From positions 2,728,001 through 2,792,000 of the forward strand of contig NZ_CP139873.1 in NCBI RefSeq assembly GCF_034422975.1: 64,000 nucleotides of DNA. Direction: 5' to 3'. This document shows, in pieces, positions 16,488-23,978 of the stretch (within the stretch, counting starts at the first letter, position 1; every line of letters begins with the position of its first letter). A model generated the notes under the pieces. That model ran no database searches. It worked only from the letters and a program-made list of their open reading frames with translations, and was not told the DNA's origin. Source of the stretch: Idiomarina sp. PL1-037 (GTDB taxonomy: Bacteria > Pseudomonadota > Gammaproteobacteria > Enterobacterales > Alteromonadaceae). Both the position numbers and the translations under genes were made by a program.

Positions 16488-18644
16488 TTACCAAGCGTAT
16501 TTAAGACTTAGCTCAAAATTACGCTCTGCGCCAAAGAAACCCTGGTTATAAAAGTCGATGCTTGAATAGTACTTTTCGTCAAAGATATTGTTGACGTTCA
16601 GGCTTAGATCTAAGTTCTTACCTAAGTTGTAATTCGCCATACCGTTTACAACTGTATAGCTGTCCCGAATAAAGGTTTCACCATTAGGGCCAATCCCCGG
16701 GTTAGATACATCACTTTGCCAGTTTGCATTAACACCAAGCTTTAAAGCATTGGAGGTCGTATAAAGCACGCTGGCTTTCACCATATCTTCCGCCAAGTAA
16801 GGTGCGTAATCTGAACCGTCGCGATCAGTCGATTCGTTATGCGTATAACTGAAGAAAATATTCAGCGCATCTGTTGGCTTACCGTTAAGCTCCAGCTCAT
16901 AACCTTCGCTTTCTGCGCCATCCACTCCAATAGAAGGGAAAACGGTGGTGCCTGGCAGAGGGTCGGTATTATTAGGGTCATTGATTGCTAAGTTATCTTC
17001 CTTAACTTTATAAACAGCAAAGCTGGCAGAAAGCGCTTCGTTAAAGAAGTCACCTTTAATACCAATTTCAGAATTAGACCCTTCAATTGGACCGAGCAAC
17101 TCACCATCAACGTTAAATGCATTTTGGGGCTGGAAAATTTCAGTATAGCTGGCGTACGTAGAAATAATGTCGGTAACCTCGTAAACCAAACCAACGTATG
17201 GCGTATTGACGCTTGAGTTTTCGTAGTCACTTGTTGCCCAGGGTGACTCAGACAATGAATCGTAGTTGGTTAAACGATTACCAATTATCGCGGTAAATTC
17301 GTCCGTTAAACTAAACTGAGCAGCAGCGTAAACGCCTTCCTGAGTATGTGATTCTAACGTAGTGTACGCAGGCGTATCGCTAAAGTTGGGACGTGGAACC
17401 CCATTTCCCCAGTCGAACAGGCTAGGAACTATTATGGTATCAGTAATACCATAAGAAGTTGCATTAACATCTTGCTCAGCATAGAGAGCACCTGCCGTTA
17501 ACTGGTGCTCGCGGCCAAATAATTCGAATGGGCCGGAAGCCAGAATACGGAATGAGGTTTGCTCTCTGTCTGAAACGTAATGATTAGGTGATGGCTGAAA
17601 GTCGGGATCTGGACTCTTACCCGTTGCCTTATCTGGGAAAAATGCGAAATAAAGCAAGTGGCCGTCCATCTCACCTTCACGGCGTTCAACATCCATTTGG
17701 ATGTCCCAGCCGTTATCAAACGAATGCTCTAGTTGCGCAAATATATTCGTGCTTTCTCTGCCCCACTTATTCCAAGGAGATGCAGTCGTGGTACTCACCG
17801 ATAAGTCATCAGCCTGAGTGCCGTCAGAATAGAACAGTGGTAATGCACCCCACATGCTACCTTTCGGGTTGCGTTGGCTGTAATCAGCTCCCACTGTCAA
17901 ACGTGTTTGAGTACTTAAGTCAGCTGTTACTACCGCATAGATTTGAGTATTTTCTTTCTCCGAAAAGTCGACGTAGCTTTCGCCTTCTTCATAGGCCATT
18001 GCTACTCGCGCTTTCACATTGCCGTCTTCCGTCAATGTCTGAGAATGGTCAGCCTCAAAACGGTAGTTACTCCAGGAGCCAATACCAACGCTTGCGTAAC
18101 CGCCATCTTCATACTTAGGACGCTTACGAATAAGGTTGATGGCAGCAGAAGGTTCGCCGGCGCCTGTTAACAAGCCTGTGGCGCCACGCACAATTTCAAC
18201 TCGTTCAAAAATAACGGAGTCCGCCAAAGCTTCGCTAAAAAAGCTGTTGTACGCAATAGGCACACCGTCAAACTGGAAGTTGGTTACATCGCGGCCTCGG
18301 GCACGGAAGAAATAGCGATCCGTTTCTGCCTGCTGAGCCTGAATACCCGGCGCGAACTGCATAACATCGGCAACGGAGTCGAGCGAGAAGCTGTCTATAA
18401 AGGTGCGATCAATAATAGAAATCGACTGTGGAGTCTGACGCAGTGTTAGCGGCAGACCTGTTGCCGTAGTCGCCTGATCCAAAGAACTGCCAGTAACTTT
18501 AATATGTTCAAAAATCTTTTCCTGAGCTTCTGCTTGTTGTTCATTTTTCTCAGCAGAATCTTCGTTTTGTGCTGCTACAGCAGCGGAGCTTAACAGCACG
18601 GATGCTACCGTTGTTGCTACTAAATTTCTGGCGAATGCCTTCAT
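16488..18644 (-). CDS. TonB-dependent siderophore receptor
   Basis: Outer-membrane receptor importing a ferric siderophore with energy from TonB-ExbBD. I chose the ATG at 18644 (MKAFARN, 718 aa), which has a GGGAGG ribosome site; an ATG six codons upstream at 18662 is less likely. A signal peptide (about 1-26) is followed by the plug domain (about 60-170), with TPQSISIIDRTFID and GATGLLTGAGEPSAAINLIRK, then a 22-strand barrel ending in an aromatic residue (SLKYAW). The plug resembles receptors for hydroxamate or pyoverdine-type siderophores such as FhuE/FpvA, but lacks an N-terminal signalling domain. It is divergent from a PepSY gene across two Fur-like sites. Confidence 0.93.
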   Translation of the reverse strand: MKAFARNLVATTVASVLLSSAAVAAQNEDSAEKNEQQAEAQEKIFEHIKVTGSSLDQATTATGLPLTLRQTPQSISIIDRTFIDSFSLDSVADVMQFAPGIQAQQAETDRYFFRARGRDVTNFQFDGVPIAYNSFFSEALADSVIFERVEIVRGATGLLTGAGEPSAAINLIRKRPKYEDGGYASVGIGSWSNYRFEADHSQTLTEDGNVKARVAMAYEEGESYVDFSEKENTQIYAVVTADLSTQTRLTVGADYSQRNPKGSMWGALPLFYSDGTQADDLSVSTTTASPWNKWGRESTNIFAQLEHSFDNGWDIQMDVERREGEMDGHLLYFAFFPDKATGKSPDPDFQPSPNHYVSDREQTSFRILASGPFELFGREHQLTAGALYAEQDVNATSYGITDTIIVPSLFDWGNGVPRPNFSDTPAYTTLESHTQEGVYAAAQFSLTDEFTAIIGNRLTNYDSLSESPWATSDYENSSVNTPYVGLVYEVTDIISTYASYTEIFQPQNAFNVDGELLGPIEGSNSEIGIKGDFFNEALSASFAVYKVKEDNLAINDPNNTDPLPGTTVFPSIGVDGAESEGYELELNGKPTDALNIFFSYTHNESTDRDGSDYAPYLAEDMVKASVLYTTSNALKLGVNANWQSDVSNPGIGPNGETFIRDSYTVVNGMANYNLGKNLDLSLNVNNIFDEKYYSSIDFYNQGFFGAERNFELSLKYAW

Positions 18645-18673
18645 GAATTGCCTCCCGACCATAGGCTTTAAAT

Positions 18674-18692
18674 ACGAATTGTTCTCATAAAC
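18674..18692 (-). promoter_or_regulatory. Fur-box-like site before TonB receptor
   Basis: On the minus strand, GTTTATGAGAACAATTCGT matches 11 of 19 positions of the Fur consensus. It lies 30 bases upstream of the receptor ATG and shares the ATGAGAAC core with the site at 6671. Confidence 0.5.
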
Positions 18693-18702
18693 TATTGTAT
18701 TT

Positions 18703-18721
18703 GATAATTGTTCGTATTTAC
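18703..18721 (+). promoter_or_regulatory. Fur-box-like site before PepSY gene
   Basis: GATAATTGTTCGTATTTAC matches 11 of 19 Fur-consensus positions, 35 bases upstream of the rightward PepSY gene start. Together with the site at 18674 it would let Fur control both divergent genes. Confidence 0.5.
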
Positions 18722-18755
18722 AATATTATTCCGTAAAATTCTCAGGGAGCTCAGA

Positions 18756-19901
18756 ATGACACAAAGGCAATGGTTTAAATTACATGGGTGGTGCTCGCTA
18801 CCAATATGGATCCTGTTTTGCTTTATCTGCATTACCGGCACCATCGCTGTATTCAGTCATGAGCTAACCTGGCTGTTTAACGAAAATGCGCGTGCGGTTA
18901 ATCCTGAAGGTTTGCCGGCTCAGCCTGTATCAGAGCTGGTTGCTACCGTCAAAGACCAGTTCCCAACGGCCAACGTTACGACAGTAATGGCTTTCGAACC
19001 CTACATTATTAATGCTGTCATTTTTTCAACCGAAAACATTCCTACCGGTATTGCCTATGTAAACCAGTACACCGGCGAAATTCAGGAAGTTAATCAGGGC
19101 ATCACTTTTATTAACTTTATGCGCTCACTGCACAGCTGGTTACTATTCCCCTGGCAAGACGGCTACAGCGTTGGTTACTATTTAGTGTCCGCCATGTCCT
19201 TTGTCATGATTGGCGCTCTGGTTACCGGCCTGGTTATCTATAAGAGGTTCTGGCGCGCCTACTCGCAACCTAAAATTCGTACCGAGCAAGGCAAAAAAAC
19301 TTTGTTAACCGACTTACACAAGCACGGCGGCGCCTGGTCCATTTGGTTCCTAATTGTTATGAGTTTAACTGGCCTCTGGTACTTTACACAGCAAGTGCTC
19401 TGGCACGCAGACATTGATATTGAAGAACACGCTCCTCTGGTTGAAGTATCTGACATTCCCCTGGGTGAAAAAGCACAGCCACCGGTGTCTTTTGAAGATG
19501 CTTTACTCATAGCAGAACGGCGTTTTCCCGATATCCGCCCCAGCTTCATTATGATGCCGGAACATAACCGCGACATGTTTAAAATTGTGGGCGGCGGCGA
19601 CTTTATATTTTACGATCAGTATTCCTATCGCTTGGATATTAATCCATGGAACGGCGAGGTAGCCCGAGCGGTTTCACCCGACAACATGAATACGCTGCAA
19701 ACCATTCAGCATATTGTTGATCCGTTGCACTACGGCACCATTGGCGGTATTTGGACCAAAATCATTTGGTTTATTTTCGGACTGATCTTGTCCGCCATGT
19801 CCATTACCGGATTTATGATTTGGGGTTCTCGCACGATGAAAGCGGCAAAAGCCAAACGCACACCATTGCAAGAGTCGCTACAGAATGAAGGAGCTAATTA
19901 A
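18756..19901 (+). CDS. PepSY-associated membrane protein (iron-regulated, PiuB-like)
   Basis: Predicted inner-membrane protein of 381 residues with about four transmembrane helices (about 13-35, 145-168, 205-225 and 335-358). These are rich in His (WFKLHGW, LHSWLLFPW, LHKHGGAWS, HIVDPLHYG), as in PepSY membrane proteins thought to bind haem or reduce ferric siderophores. I chose the ATG at 18756, four bases after an AGGGAGCT ribosome site; the frame stays open 16 codons further up. It is divergent from one TonB receptor and followed by a small partner gene and a second receptor, an arrangement known for iron-reductase units. The stop overlaps the next start by one base. Confidence 0.88.
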   Translation: MTQRQWFKLHGWCSLPIWILFCFICITGTIAVFSHELTWLFNENARAVNPEGLPAQPVSELVATVKDQFPTANVTTVMAFEPYIINAVIFSTENIPTGIAYVNQYTGEIQEVNQGITFINFMRSLHSWLLFPWQDGYSVGYYLVSAMSFVMIGALVTGLVIYKRFWRAYSQPKIRTEQGKKTLLTDLHKHGGAWSIWFLIVMSLTGLWYFTQQVLWHADIDIEEHAPLVEVSDIPLGEKAQPPVSFEDALLIAERRFPDIRPSFIMMPEHNRDMFKIVGGGDFIFYDQYSYRLDINPWNGEVARAVSPDNMNTLQTIQHIVDPLHYGTIGGIWTKIIWFIFGLILSAMSITGFMIWGSRTMKAAKAKRTPLQESLQNEGAN

Positions 19902-20371
19902 TGGCGCGCCGTAAAAATACCTTCTGGAACCGGAATAAATTTAAACTTAGTGGCTTAATTCTTATTCTGCCCTTTTACTTTCTGTACCAGCAACTGCAGC
20001 TACCAGAGCTGCCTCCCGTCTGGGATGAAAAGCAAGCAGGCCCGTTTAAAGTAGCCTTACAACCAGCAAATAATGACGCGCCTTACGCGCATCACGAAGA
20101 CTGGGTGAAAGACTTTTCAGCGTACGTTAACGAAGGGAAAGTCAGTGATATTCGGCAGGGTTACGTGAACATTGGCGAAAAGCCAATTGCTATTGAGGAA
20201 TTGCAACAAGATGATGTCGGCATTTTGCACGGTAGTGAATTATTGCAGCACGTTCATGCCATCGCGCCACAAAAGTTTGAGCCTCAGCAACGCGTTTGGG
20301 TCACTCTGCAAACCTGGAATGGTGAGGTTCACAAGGTAAGTTGGCAGCTTCCTGAAACTTGGGTTAAATAA
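19901..20371 (+). CDS. Small single-helix membrane protein, function unknown
   Basis: I do not recognise this 156-residue protein. It has one hydrophobic segment near the N-terminus (about 16-33) after a basic start (MARRKNTFWNRNKFK), so most of it should face the periplasm. The body has repeated VxLQ and WVxLQTWNGEVHKVSWQ stretches of beta character. Its ATG overlaps the stop of the PepSY gene (TAATG), meaning tight translational coupling and probably a shared complex. It lies directly before a siderophore receptor gene, so a role in ferric-siderophore handling is a fair inference and nothing more. Confidence 0.8.
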   Translation: MARRKNTFWNRNKFKLSGLILILPFYFLYQQLQLPELPPVWDEKQAGPFKVALQPANNDAPYAHHEDWVKDFSAYVNEGKVSDIRQGYVNIGEKPIAIEELQQDDVGILHGSELLQHVHAIAPQKFEPQQRVWVTLQTWNGEVHKVSWQLPETWVK

Positions 20372-20381
20372 AACTTTAAAC

Positions 20382-20400
20382 GCGAATTGTTTTCATTTAC
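20382..20400 (-). promoter_or_regulatory. Fur-box-like site before second TonB receptor
   Basis: On the minus strand, GTAAATGAAAACAATTCGC matches 12 of 19 Fur-consensus positions, 44 bases upstream of the receptor start. A related ATTCTTTTCAATTT stretch follows immediately. The receptor may thus have its own iron-controlled promoter as well as read-through from the PepSY operon. Confidence 0.55.
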
Positions 20401-20443
20401 AATTCTTTTCAATTTAGATCACATCTAATATTTGAGGGGAATA

Positions 20444-22585
20444 ATGAAGATTCAAAAAACTATACTGGCGGCTAGTATTCTGGCCGCCCTGGCTTCCACC
20501 AGCAGCTACGCACAAGAAGAAAAACAAGAGAAAACTCAGGAAGAGATGATGGAAACCATCAATGTCAGCTCTCGCGGACTTATCTCTTACGTTAGTGCTA
20601 CTGGCTCCAAATCTGACACACCAATTATTGAAACGCCTTTATCGGTTTCGGTTCTGACCGAAGCTCGTATCCAGGACTTAGGCGCTGTTACCGTGCAGGA
20701 TGCTATCGGTTATGTGGCAGGCTTATATAACGGTCCATTTGGTGTGGATACCCGCGGTGATTGGGCGAAAATTCGTGGCGTTGCGCCGGTTCAGTATCTT
20801 GATGGCCTTAAGTCTCTGTTTGGTAACTACAATAACGTTCGCGTTAACCCTTATTCCCTTGGCCAAATTGAAGTTTTAAAAGGACCCAGCTCTGTTCTTT
20901 ACGGACAAGGTTCTACCGGCGGCATTATTAACTTAGTGAGTAAACGTCCGAAGGCAGAAACCGAAGGTCAGTTCTGGGCGCAGTTAGGTAATTATTCCCG
21001 TAAGCAAGTTGCCGGCGACATTACTGGCGCATTGAACGATGATGCTTCATTAACCGGCCGCTTCGTCGGGCTATACCGTGACAGCGATACGCAAACCGAT
21101 TACGTTCCGGATAACAGCCTGGTACTGAACCCGTCGTTAAGCTGGCATGCCTCTGAAGACACAAAAATCACCCTTATCGGTAATATTCAGCGCAATGAGT
21201 CCGGTTCCAGCACGCAATTTTTCCCGTGGCAGGGAACCTTGTTACCGAACGAATTTGGCCAAATTGACAGCTCTACTTTTGTATCAGAACCTGGTTTTGA
21301 TAAATACGAAACTGAACAAGACGCCTTAACCACAATTATAGAGCATGATATTAACTTAGACTGGCGAGTCCGCTTTGCGAGCCGTTATAGCGACAGTAAC
21401 GCTGACTACAACACTATGTACTCGGCTAACTGGCCTCCGCAGTTTGAAGAGGATAACCGCAGCTTTGAACGTTATGCGTACATTTACGATAACGATAGTG
21501 AAAGCTGGACTAGTGATATTCAGCTACATGGCTCTGTCATGACAGGCTCAGTATCTCATGAGTTAGTCTTCGGACTTGATTTTCAGGATGCCAGGACCGA
21601 TTCGGACAGAGCAGTTGGTTATGGCGGAGTCATCGATCTTTACGACCCCATGTATGGCCAAGTCGAAAACCTTCCAACGCAGGATGATGTTGTCGATGCG
21701 CCGTCCCTAACAAATCAGCAGTTAGGCTTGTACGCACAAGATAACATGAGAATTGATGATAAATGGTTGATTTCTGCCGCTTTGCGTCGAGATCGCGCAA
21801 CAAACAACCCGGCAAACAGTAGCGCCACTGAACAGTACTCAACCACGGGACGTCTTGGTTTTATGTACCTAATGGACAAGGGCATTTCTCCCTACATTAG
21901 TTACAGTGAGTCCTTTTCTCCAGTGATAGGAAGAGACGCTTACGATAATCCTTTTGTGCCAATTGAGGGGGAGCAATGGGAAGCCGGTGTAAAGTACCAG
22001 CCTCACGGCACTGAGCATCTTTTAACAGCATCCGTATATCAGATTAAAGAAAAAAATAGAAAAACCCCCGTTCAAGACGATGCAGCTCCCGACCCTGGTG
22101 GCCAAGTTCAAGTTGGCGAAGCTGAAATTGAGGGCGTTGAATTAGAAGCCCAGTTAGCCTGGGAATCTCTGGATGTCTACGCTAGTTACGCTTATACCGA
22201 TGCTGTAATTTCGAAAAGTAACAGACTAGGTGAAGATGGCGCAACGTTGTCAGCGACGCCGGATCAGCAAGCATCTGTCTGGGCAACTTACCGTCCTGAT
22301 AATTGGAACGGCTTTAAGATAGGTGCCGGTGTTCGTTATGTCGGTAATACTTCTGACGGCAGTGCGTATGTTGAGCAAAACGGCGTGGTACTCAATGATC
22401 CACTAGAAACTCCAAGCTATACCGTGTTTGACGCTATGATCGGATACAACTGGGACAACTACAGCGTGAGCCTGGATGTGGACAACCTGACCGATAAAAC
22501 TGTTATTACTTCGTGCTTGTCTCGTGGTGACTGTTTCTACGGACAGCAACGCACTATTATGGCGAACTTCCGTTATAACTTTTAA
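20444..22585 (+). CDS. TonB-dependent siderophore receptor
   Basis: Outer-membrane ferric-siderophore receptor of 713 residues. I chose the ATG at 20444, with a GAGGGGA ribosome site; a TTG at 20432 is unlikely. It has a clear signal peptide (about 1-24, cleavage at SYA), a plug (about 45-165) with IEVLKGPSSVLYGQGSTGG, the strongest plug motif of the three receptors here, and a barrel ending in YNF. It shares little with the other two outside the family motifs, so the three probably serve different siderophores. A terminator follows. Confidence 0.94.
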   Translation: MKIQKTILAASILAALASTSSYAQEEKQEKTQEEMMETINVSSRGLISYVSATGSKSDTPIIETPLSVSVLTEARIQDLGAVTVQDAIGYVAGLYNGPFGVDTRGDWAKIRGVAPVQYLDGLKSLFGNYNNVRVNPYSLGQIEVLKGPSSVLYGQGSTGGIINLVSKRPKAETEGQFWAQLGNYSRKQVAGDITGALNDDASLTGRFVGLYRDSDTQTDYVPDNSLVLNPSLSWHASEDTKITLIGNIQRNESGSSTQFFPWQGTLLPNEFGQIDSSTFVSEPGFDKYETEQDALTTIIEHDINLDWRVRFASRYSDSNADYNTMYSANWPPQFEEDNRSFERYAYIYDNDSESWTSDIQLHGSVMTGSVSHELVFGLDFQDARTDSDRAVGYGGVIDLYDPMYGQVENLPTQDDVVDAPSLTNQQLGLYAQDNMRIDDKWLISAALRRDRATNNPANSSATEQYSTTGRLGFMYLMDKGISPYISYSESFSPVIGRDAYDNPFVPIEGEQWEAGVKYQPHGTEHLLTASVYQIKEKNRKTPVQDDAAPDPGGQVQVGEAEIEGVELEAQLAWESLDVYASYAYTDAVISKSNRLGEDGATLSATPDQQASVWATYRPDNWNGFKIGAGVRYVGNTSDGSAYVEQNGVVLNDPLETPSYTVFDAMIGYNWDNYSVSLDVDNLTDKTVITSCLSRGDCFYGQQRTIMANFRYNF

Positions 22586-22612
22586 AGCTTACTGAGTGTA
22601 GCTTTCACGCGC

Positions 22613-22653
22613 AGCCCCGGGCGTATCTCTTCCCAGCGTCCGGGGCTCTTTTC
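22613..22653 (+). terminator. Rho-independent terminator after second TonB receptor
   Basis: AGCCCCGG (22613-22620) pairs with CCGGGGCT (22640-22647), followed by CTTTTCT. The loop is long (19 bases). It lies between convergent genes and may act on the leftward queH transcript too. Confidence 0.7.
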
Positions 22654-22663
22654 TAGGTGTGAT

Positions 22664-23320
22664 TTATTCGTTGGTGTAGTATTGAACGCCTATTTCTATG
22701 CGATCACGGCCATTTTTCAGGCGCCAGCGGTTCATGTCTCGTAATGAGTACACACAGCCACAATATTCCTGCTGATAAAAACGTTCACGTTTGGCAATTT
22801 CCACCATACGCGCCGCGCCGCCTTGTTTACGCCAGTTAAAGGTCCAGTAATGCAAACCTGGGTATGGCGCTACCGCGCGCTTACCGCAGTCGTTAATCTG
22901 GTCCATGTTTTTCCAGCGCGAAATACCTAAACAACTGGTAATGGTGTCAAAACCGTTTTCATGAGCATACAACGCTGTACGCTCAAAGCGCATATCGAAG
23001 CATTCGGTGCAACGCTCACCGCGCTCCGGTTCCCACTCCAGGCCTTTAACCCGTTCGAACCAGTTTTTAGAGTCGTAATCGCAGTCAATAAAGTCCACAC
23101 CCAGCTTTTCAGCAAAGCGGATGTTCTCTTCTTTACGCAGCAGATACTCTTTTTCCGGGTGAATATTCGGATTATAGAAGAAGATGGTAAATTTAATGCC
23201 AGCTTCCGCCATGCGCTCCATAACCTCACCTGAACATGGCGCGCAGCAAGAATGCAGCAGCACGTGATCAGACCCCGTCGGAGTCTCCAAAACAATGGAT
23301 TCTTTCTTGTTTCTAGCCAT
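22664..23320 (-). CDS. queH: Epoxyqueuosine reductase QueH
   Basis: Last enzyme of queuosine synthesis in tRNA, reducing epoxyqueuosine to queuosine; QueH is the non-cobalamin replacement for QueG. The 218-residue protein (former DUF208) carries the iron-sulphur cysteine pairs: HSCCAPCS near residue 23-30, ERCTECFDMR near 102-111, and YCGCVYS near the C-terminus. FFYNPNIHPEKEY and TSCLGISRWKN are further family signatures. No other queuosine genes are in the window. Confidence 0.93.
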   Translation of the reverse strand: MARNKKESIVLETPTGSDHVLLHSCCAPCSGEVMERMAEAGIKFTIFFYNPNIHPEKEYLLRKEENIRFAEKLGVDFIDCDYDSKNWFERVKGLEWEPERGERCTECFDMRFERTALYAHENGFDTITSCLGISRWKNMDQINDCGKRAVAPYPGLHYWTFNWRKQGGAARMVEIAKRERFYQQEYCGCVYSLRDMNRWRLKNGRDRIEIGVQYYTNE

Positions 23321-23412
23321 AATTCTCTCTTCGCGGCTGAAATTTGTGCGAATTATAACTCAAACAGGCCTTGAGGATCACGACTAACTTTGCACGCGAT
23401 AGCGGCTTAACC

Positions 23413-23886
23413 CTATTCGCTTTCTACGTGGCGCTTATGCAGCTCATACATTCTTGGCAACAGCTCTTCTACAGGCCCGTCCACTTGTATTTCGGGAACC
23501 ACTGAATTAAAGGGCAACTGATTAACACGAGAGTGGTTACGTCCAAACTCCTGATACCAGCGAACCAAATGCTGAGTTGAATGAATGAAGACCACTCGAC
23601 CCAAACCGGCCCAGCCGTGTGCTGCGGAGCACATTGGGCAATGCTCCCCAGAAGTGTACATTATTGTATTCTGTCGTTGCTTTGACGACAGGTTTTGTGC
23701 AGCCCATCGGGCGAGTTCAATTTCGGGATGATAGGTTTTATCGACTGAATTAACACGGTTTCTGTCTTCTTTTAAAACACGCCCATATTCATCGACTAAA
23801 ACCGAACCAAAAGGAGCATCTCCGGCCGTTAAAGCCTCTTCGGCCAATTCAACACAGCGTAACAAATAGGAATTTATGTGGGTCAT
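23413..23886 (-). CDS. Nucleoside deaminase (cytidine/deoxycytidylate deaminase fold)
   Basis: Zinc-dependent deaminase of 157 residues. The metal site is HPE at 53-55 (in place of the common HAE) and EHCPMC at 81-86, with the general acid Glu55. TSGEHCPMCSAAHGWAGLG is typical of a small group of nucleoside deaminases related to guanine deaminase, not of the tRNA adenosine deaminase TadA, which has a different PCxxC context. The likely substrate is a free base or nucleoside, not determined by sequence. It has no operon partner. Confidence 0.88.
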   Translation of the reverse strand: MTHINSYLLRCVELAEEALTAGDAPFGSVLVDEYGRVLKEDRNRVNSVDKTYHPEIELARWAAQNLSSKQRQNTIMYTSGEHCPMCSAAHGWAGLGRVVFIHSTQHLVRWYQEFGRNHSRVNQLPFNSVVPEIQVDGPVEELLPRMYELHKRHVESE

Positions 23887-23978
23887 GGTTGCTCCTTTGA
23901 TCCAGTTGGGTCACGCTGTTGCCTGACGCAGGCAGATAAAATCAGCTATCTTCGAATTATCCGCCTGCTCAGCCTATT

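Noticed and set aside
17588..18118. Long + strand frame over the first TonB receptor
   Set aside because: Cys- and Ser-rich shadow of the receptor coding strand with no family features.
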